From NCBI GenBank assembly GCA_023418915.1, contig JAEZYU010000064.1, positions 62,001 through 126,000 on the forward strand: 64,000 bases of DNA. The letters run 5' to 3'. The number at the start of each line of letters is the position of its first letter. Position 1 is the first letter of the stretch. The notes under the pieces are model-generated. The model did not search any database and had not been told where the DNA came from. It saw nothing but the letters and a program-made list of their open reading frames with translations. The translations under genes were made by a program, and so were the position numbers. The DNA comes from Bacillota bacterium (GTDB taxonomy: Bacteria > Bacillota > Clostridia > Acetivibrionales > DTU013). Positions 59,513 to 64,000 of this stretch are shown here, piece by piece.

Positions 59513-60655
59513 TTGCCGTCAAAGAAGGATTATTATGAGGTGCTGGAGGTTGGCAGGCAAGCATCGGACGCTGAGATAAAAAAGGCTTATAGGAAGCTGG
59601 CAAAGCAGTACCACCCTGATGTCAACCCCGGAGACAAAAATGCAGAGACAAAATTTAAAGAAATAAATGAAGCTTATGAGGTGCTGAGTGATCCTCAGAA
59701 AAAGGCAAGATACGATCAGTTCGGCCATGCCGGAGTCGATCCCAACAGCTTTGGCGGAGCAGGTGCGGGCTTTGGCGACTTTGATTTTGGCGGTATAGGC
59801 GATATATTCGAGTCGTTTTTCGGAGGGGGCGGATTTGGACGCTCATCGAGAAGCCGTTCAGGCCCTCAGAAGGGTGCCGATCTTAAATATTCGGTGGAAA
59901 TTTCTTTTGATGAAGCAGCTTTTGGCGTAGAGAAGGAAATAACGATCAGCAGAAATGAGAACTGCAGCAGCTGCGGAGGCTCAGGAGCAAAACAGGGCAC
60001 AAGCCCTGCTACGTGCAAGCACTGTAATGGCACAGGACAAGTGCAGTACAAGCAGAGCACTCCGTTTGGTCAGTTCATAAATGTGAAGACATGTGATGTG
60101 TGCCGCGGAGAAGGCAAAATAATAGTGGATCCATGCCCGAAATGCAGCGGCAGGGGCAAAGTCAGGAAAACGATCAAGAAGAAGCTTGACATACCTGCGG
60201 GCATAGACGACGGTCAGACCATCTCCATCAGGGGAGAAGGCGATCCGGGCTCAAAGGGAGGCCCGGCAGGGGATCTTTTTGTAACTGTTGCTGTCAAGCC
60301 CCATGCTCTTTTCAGAAGGCAGGGCAACGATGTGGTATGTGAAATACCTATCACATTTGTGCAGGCCGCACTGGGCGCTGAACTGGAGGTGCCTACTCTG
60401 GATGGCAAGGTGAAGTACAGCATGCCGGAAGGTACCCAGACCGGAACTATATTCAGGCTGAAAAACAAGGGGATACCTTACCTGAGAGGCAACGGCAGAG
60501 GCGACCAGTATGTCAAGGTTGAGATTGATGTTCCAAAGAAGCTGAACGACAAGCAGAAGGAGCTTCTGAAGGAATTCGCAGATATAAGCGGGGATGAGGT
60601 TTATGAGCAGCGCAAGGGCTTCTTCGATAAGATGAAGGATGCGCTTGGAATGTAG
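59513..60655 (+). CDS. dnaJ: chaperone protein DnaJ (Hsp40)
   Basis: Stimulates the DnaK ATPase. J domain with HPD at residues 34-36 (KQYHPDVNPGDKN), Gly/Phe-rich region, zinc domain with four CxxCxGxG repeats (CSSCGGSG, CKHCNGTG, CDVCRGEG, CPKCSGRG) and C-terminal peptide-binding domains. 380 residues, type I DnaJ. The start is TTG 59513, 10 nt behind AGGAG; no ATG lies nearby. Followed by prmA after 133 nt. Confidence 0.97.
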   Translation: MPSKKDYYEVLEVGRQASDAEIKKAYRKLAKQYHPDVNPGDKNAETKFKEINEAYEVLSDPQKKARYDQFGHAGVDPNSFGGAGAGFGDFDFGGIGDIFESFFGGGGFGRSSRSRSGPQKGADLKYSVEISFDEAAFGVEKEITISRNENCSSCGGSGAKQGTSPATCKHCNGTGQVQYKQSTPFGQFINVKTCDVCRGEGKIIVDPCPKCSGRGKVRKTIKKKLDIPAGIDDGQTISIRGEGDPGSKGGPAGDLFVTVAVKPHALFRRQGNDVVCEIPITFVQAALGAELEVPTLDGKVKYSMPEGTQTGTIFRLKNKGIPYLRGNGRGDQYVKVEIDVPKKLNDKQKELLKEFADISGDEVYEQRKGFFDKMKDALGM

Positions 60656-60788
60656 AAATGAACATGTATCACAAATGCTGCGCATCGAAAATACCGTATA
60701 ACAAATAATATCGACGCATGGTGATTCATTTAGCATGCGGTATCACACTGCGTGTATAGATGAAACGCTTTGATTGGAGGCAGAAACT

Positions 60789-61733
60789 TTGAAGTGGACA
60801 GAGGTTTATATAAAAACGACTGAAGAGGCAAGCGACGCCGTATCGGAAATGCTGACCTCCATCGGCGCAGGAGGAGTCGTCATCGAGGATCCCAACGAGA
60901 TCAGAAGGCAGATCGAGAGCCCCGGTTCCATTGACTATGCAGATGAGGAATTCATGAACTCTCTTGGGACCGATGTCACGATTAAGGCCTATTTCAACTC
61001 GGAGCACAAACCGGATGAGCTGGCTGTGCTGATCGAAGAAAAACTGAGATTCATATCTCAGTTTCTTGATGTTGGGCAGGGCTATACAGGCTGCGAAGAG
61101 GTTGACGACGAGGATTGGGCAACGGCATGGAAAAAGCATTACAAGCCCTTTCGCATCTCGGACAGCGTGGTGATAAAGCCCAGCTGGGAGGAGTATGCTG
61201 CGAAAGAAGAGGAAATCGTCATAGAACTGGATCCGGGTATGGCGTTCGGGACCGGTACTCATGAAACAACCAGACTTTGCTCTCAGCTGCTGGAAAGGTA
61301 TATCAAAAAGGGAGACAACGTCATCGATGTGGGCTGCGGGACCGGAATACTCTCCATTATCTCATCCAAGCTTGGAGCGCAGAAGGTGTCAGCTGTTGAT
61401 ATAGATGAAGTAGCTGTCAGAGTGGCCAGGGAAAATTGTGATATAAATGGTGTATATGACGGTATTTACGTATCGAAGGGAGTCCTCTCCGATCTGGAGC
61501 CGGTCAAGGCCGACATTATTGTTGCAAATATTATTGCGGATGTTATTATTGATCTCTCAGATGTCATGGGTGATTATCTCAAAAAGGGCGGCATCATTTT
61601 GACCTCCGGCATCATCAGGGAGAGGAAGGATGAAGTGGTCGAGGCCTATGCAAAAAAGGGCTTTGAGTTTATCAGCGTGGACGAATTAGGCGAATGGGTG
61701 GCGATTGTTTTTAAATGTCAAGATTCTTTGTAG
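60789..61733 (+). CDS. prmA: ribosomal protein L11 methyltransferase
   Basis: SAM-dependent methylase that trimethylates L11. The N-terminal WTEVYIKTTEEASDAVSEML substrate domain, GMAFGTGTHETTRLCSQLLE, and SAM motif I NVIDVGCGTGILSIISSKLG with ANIIADVI are typical. The TTG at 60789 (8 nt behind GGAGG, giving an N-terminus MKWTEVYI as in homologues) is preferred to TTG 60774, which overlaps that site. 314 residues. Overlaps rsmE by 19 nt; both follow dnaJ as in most Bacillota. Confidence 0.95.
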   Translation: MKWTEVYIKTTEEASDAVSEMLTSIGAGGVVIEDPNEIRRQIESPGSIDYADEEFMNSLGTDVTIKAYFNSEHKPDELAVLIEEKLRFISQFLDVGQGYTGCEEVDDEDWATAWKKHYKPFRISDSVVIKPSWEEYAAKEEEIVIELDPGMAFGTGTHETTRLCSQLLERYIKKGDNVIDVGCGTGILSIISSKLGAQKVSAVDIDEVAVRVARENCDINGVYDGIYVSKGVLSDLEPVKADIIVANIIADVIIDLSDVMGDYLKKGGIILTSGIIRERKDEVVEAYAKKGFEFISVDELGEWVAIVFKCQDSL

Positions 61734-62518
61734 AAACCGATGCTGCAGATCTGCAAAATGGAAAGATAATGATAACCGGCGAGGACGTAAGGCATATCGC
61801 TAACGTGCTGAGAGCGTCACCCGGTGATGTGCTTGTACTTTGCGACGGTGCGGGAACGGATTACGATGCGGTGATCGAGCGTATATCAAAGGAAAGCATT
61901 GAAACGTCTATAAGGGACTCAAGACCGAACAATACGGAGCCGCCTGTCAGGGTAACGTTGTTTCAGGGTGTACCTAAGTCAGACAAGATGGATTTTATCA
62001 TACAGAAATGTGTCGAGTTGGGCGTAAAGCAGGTAGTCCCGGTCATGACAGCCAGATCCGTGGTCAGATTCAAAAATACCAGCGATGCGGCCGCTAAGAC
62101 TGCAAGGTGGGCCAGGATCGCTCTGGAGGCAGCCAAGCAGTGTGACAGGGGAGTGATTCCTGTGGTAAGGGAGCCTGTAAGGCTTGATGAAGCGCTGAAA
62201 CTGGCCGGGGGAATCGGGCTGAAGCTTTTTCCATATGAGGAGGAGAGAGGCGGCAGTCTTAGAAACGTGCTGAAGGACTATGGCAAGTCCATGGTTTGCG
62301 GAAATGCTCTGAACTCTGTTGCGGTACTGATCGGCCCTGAGGGAGGTTTCGACCGGAATGAGGCGGAAAGAGCTGTTGAAGCTGGATTCCACTCCGTCAC
62401 TTTGGGGCCGAGGATTTTACGCACAGAAACAGCCGGTCTTGCAACAGCGGCTATAGTGATGTATGAGCTTGGCGATATGGGAGGCAATGCTGTCCGTACA
62501 TGCGACCATGATAGATGA
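61715..62518 (+). CDS. rsmE: 16S rRNA m3U1498 methyltransferase RsmE
   Basis: SPOUT-family methyltransferase modifying U1498 in the decoding centre. Seen: SRFFVETDAADLQNGKIMIT PUA-like domain, GVPKSDKMDFIIQKCVELGV, SVVRFKN, and the knot motifs VLIGPEGGFDRNEAERAVEA and LGPRILRTETAGLATAAIV. 267 residues, slightly extended at the C-terminus. ATG is inside prmA (19-nt overlap), so translation is coupled. Last gene of the heat-shock transcription unit. Confidence 0.95.
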   Translation: MSRFFVETDAADLQNGKIMITGEDVRHIANVLRASPGDVLVLCDGAGTDYDAVIERISKESIETSIRDSRPNNTEPPVRVTLFQGVPKSDKMDFIIQKCVELGVKQVVPVMTARSVVRFKNTSDAAAKTARWARIALEAAKQCDRGVIPVVREPVRLDEALKLAGGIGLKLFPYEEERGGSLRNVLKDYGKSMVCGNALNSVAVLIGPEGGFDRNEAERAVEAGFHSVTLGPRILRTETAGLATAAIVMYELGDMGGNAVRTCDHDR

Positions 62519-62615
62519 CATATTATGTATATGGGCTGAAATCACGAGGAAATCGAAGCAATGTCTTAAAATTTCGAAAAAAATAATGAAACAGCCTTTT
62601 AATTGGCGGAGATTG

Positions 62616-62624
62616 TGTTATAAT
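62616..62624 (+). promoter_or_regulatory. extended -10 promoter of yicC
   Basis: TGTTATAAT: perfect TATAAT (62619-62624) with a TGn extension but no good -35. Start would be near 62631, about 30 nt before the yicC ATG; the longer frame from 62630 would begin at the transcription start. Confidence 0.55.
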
Positions 62625-62659
62625 ACCTATTGATAAAGGCTGGAAAGCATGAGGTATAT

Positions 62660-63538
62660 ATGATAAAGAGTATGACCGGATTCGGCCGCGGAGAAAATGC
62701 GCACAACGGCAAGGAATTCACTGTAGAGATAAAGACTGTAAACCACAGATATTCCGATATTTTTGTTAAAATGCCAAGGCAGATAAGCTTCCTTGAGGAA
62801 AAAGTGAGAGAATTGGTCGGAAAATCGATTTCCAGAGGAAAGACGGATGTTTTTATTACATATAGCAATTACAGTGATGATTCCAGATTTGTGACATTTG
62901 ATGAGCAGCTTGCAAAGGCTTATATTTCAGCAGTTGAAGCGCTAAGGGACAAATTTGGACTGACAGATGATATTTCAGTTTCACTTATCTCAAAATACCC
63001 TGAGGTTTTGAGGGTCGAACAGGCACAGGATGATGAGGAGCAGCTTTGGTCACTGCTGAAGGTGGCTGTGGAAAATGCAGTTGAATCATTGATCAAAATG
63101 AGAGTGACCGAGGGTGAAGGACTCAAGAATGTTCTTCTGGAACGGGCGGATATCATCGAGTCTGCGATCGCAGAAATAGCCGAGCGAGCGCCTGAGGTAC
63201 CCAAGGAGTATAAGACAAAGCTGAGCGATCGCATAAAGGAGCTGCTGGATCAGCAGGCCGTAGATGAAAACAGATTGGCGATGGAAGTGGCGCTTTTTGC
63301 AGACAGATGCAGCATAGATGAAGAGCTGGTGAGACTGTCCAGTCATTTCAGCCAGCTGAGGCAGATACTCTCAATGGATCAACCCATCGGTCGCAAGCTT
63401 GATTTCTTGGTGCAGGAGATGAACAGAGAGATTAATACGATTGGCTCGAAGGCTAATGATCTGGTTATAACCAAGCTTGTAGTGGATGTAAAGAGCGAAA
63501 TCGAAAAAATAAGGGAACAGATACAGAACATAGAATAG
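62660..63538 (+). CDS. YicC/YloC-family endoribonuclease
   Basis: 292-residue protein of the YicC family, shown in other bacteria to be an endoribonuclease affecting stress and late growth. The N-terminal MIKSMTGFGRGE, VEIKTVNHRYSDIFVKMPR and RGKTDVFITY, and C-terminal GRKLDFLVQEMNREINTIGS with KSEIEKIREQIQNIE are diagnostic. ATG 62660, 4 nt after GAGGT. Forms the conserved yicC-remA-(gmk-rpoZ) order of Bacillota. Confidence 0.94.
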   Translation: MIKSMTGFGRGENAHNGKEFTVEIKTVNHRYSDIFVKMPRQISFLEEKVRELVGKSISRGKTDVFITYSNYSDDSRFVTFDEQLAKAYISAVEALRDKFGLTDDISVSLISKYPEVLRVEQAQDDEEQLWSLLKVAVENAVESLIKMRVTEGEGLKNVLLERADIIESAIAEIAERAPEVPKEYKTKLSDRIKELLDQQAVDENRLAMEVALFADRCSIDEELVRLSSHFSQLRQILSMDQPIGRKLDFLVQEMNREINTIGSKANDLVITKLVVDVKSEIEKIREQIQNIE

Positions 63539-63616
63539 AGTGATTATGTGCGCGAAAGTGTGAAGTAGCTTATGAAAGACGGTGCAAAACACTATGTACG
63601 CAAGGAGGGGTAGCAT

Positions 63617-63895
63617 ATGAAATTGATCAATATCGGCTTTGGAAACATTGTCTCAGCAAACAGGCTCGTTGCCATAGTCAGTCCGGAGTCGGCGCCCATC
63701 AAAAGGATAATTCAGGAAGCAAGAGACAGGGGAATGCTGATAGACGCTACATATGGAAGAAGGACAAGGGCTGTCATAATAACGGACAGCGACCACGTCA
63801 TACTGTCGGCAGTGCAGCCGGAAACGGTGGCTCACAGGCTCAATGCGAAGGATGTGGAAATTGCTGACGACAGCCAGGATGTAGTAGAGGAATGA
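63617..63895 (+). CDS. remA: extracellular matrix regulator RemA (DUF370)
   Basis: 92-residue DNA-binding protein that activates biofilm-matrix and osmoprotection genes in Bacillus subtilis. NIGFGNIVSANRLVAIVSPE, APIKRIIQEARDRGMLIDAT and GRRTRAVIITDSDHVILSAV cover the whole family signature. The C-terminal tail is acidic. AAGGAGGGG 8 nt before ATG. In this genome it is a candidate regulator of surface-polysaccharide genes, though no target site can be read here. Confidence 0.95.
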   Translation: MKLINIGFGNIVSANRLVAIVSPESAPIKRIIQEARDRGMLIDATYGRRTRAVIITDSDHVILSAVQPETVAHRLNAKDVEIADDSQDVVEE

Positions 63896-63979
63896 TGTCA
63901 GACTTGTAATTTGATATTTTGGAATTATAGCCAGGCATATTAATAACTTTTAACATGACTGTCAAAGGAGGTCCGATAC

Positions 63980-64000
63980 ATGATATTTCCACCACTCAGT
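63980..64000 (+). CDS. start of a further gene, product not visible (possibly guanylate kinase)
   Basis: ATG 63980 with a strong AAAGGAGGT site 8 nt upstream; only MIFPPLS lies in the window. In Bacillota gmk normally follows remA, but these residues do not themselves identify it. Confidence 0.5.

Overview
The window looks like the chromosome of an endospore-forming, anaerobic Clostridia (Bacillota). Support comes from SpoIIP, HrcA with a perfect CIRCE operator, RemA, a sortase/LPDTG pair, a BY-kinase/PHP-phosphatase capsule control module, a clostridial-type 2-hydroxyacyl-CoA dehydratase activase, strong AGGAGG-type ribosome binding sites, frequent TTG/GTG starts and sigma-A promoters. The species cannot be fixed from the sequence alone.

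Layout. 1-10.6 kb (+): a conspicuously A+T-rich surface-polysaccharide cassette. It holds a 5'-truncated UDP-HexNAc dehydrogenase, three GT4 glycosyltransferases, an asparagine-synthetase-like protein, a YdjC deacetylase, a Wzy-like polymerase, a TupA-like ATP-grasp protein and a MurJ/MviN flippase. 10.8-16.8 kb (+): a less A+T-rich part of the same locus, with UDP-glucose dehydrogenase, UDP-glucuronate 4-epimerase, a PF14907-type nucleotidyltransferase, Wzz/YveK, BY-kinase and CpsB phosphatase. 16.8-21.5 kb (-): a six-gene RiPP-like operon (PqqD-like protein, radical SAM/SPASM enzyme, Cys/Gly-rich precursor, HPr-kinase-like protein, S26B-like peptidase, ABC exporter) behind a clear promoter. 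This is the most interesting part of the window. 21.6-25.6 kb (+): an O-antigen-ligase/TPR membrane protein, a small LPDTG surface protein and a class D-like sortase.

25.6-47.5 kb (+): mostly housekeeping: alaS, a HIT protein, galE, an Asp-box exported protein, rpsU-yqeY, recJ-apt-relA, a metallo-beta-lactamase-fold hydrolase, hisS-aspS, lepB and a 1445-residue activase/dehydratase fusion. 47.5-48.5 kb: a degenerate region with a TnpB remnant and one or two small minus-strand ORFs. 48.5-64 kb (+): spoIIP, folD, lepA, hemW, the heat-shock operon hrcA-grpE-dnaK-dnaJ-prmA-rsmE, then yicC-remA and the start of another gene, possibly gmk.

Two repeat themes run through the right-hand 40 kb. One is a family of palindromic REP-like elements sharing the core GGGGACGGTTCTC, partly in locally identical pairs. 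The other is a series of short tandem duplications placed at gene ends or gene starts (relA, aspS, lepA, hrcA/grpE, lepA/hemW and a small minus-strand ORF).

Functional reading: the left part makes uronic-acid-containing nucleotide sugars, assembles, flips and polymerises a surface polysaccharide, and controls chain length by tyrosine phosphorylation. The RiPP-like operon sits in the middle of this locus and shares its neighbourhood with a nucleotidyltransferase family known from peptide-phosphorylation systems. Functions given here are inferred from motifs and gene context; no database search was run.
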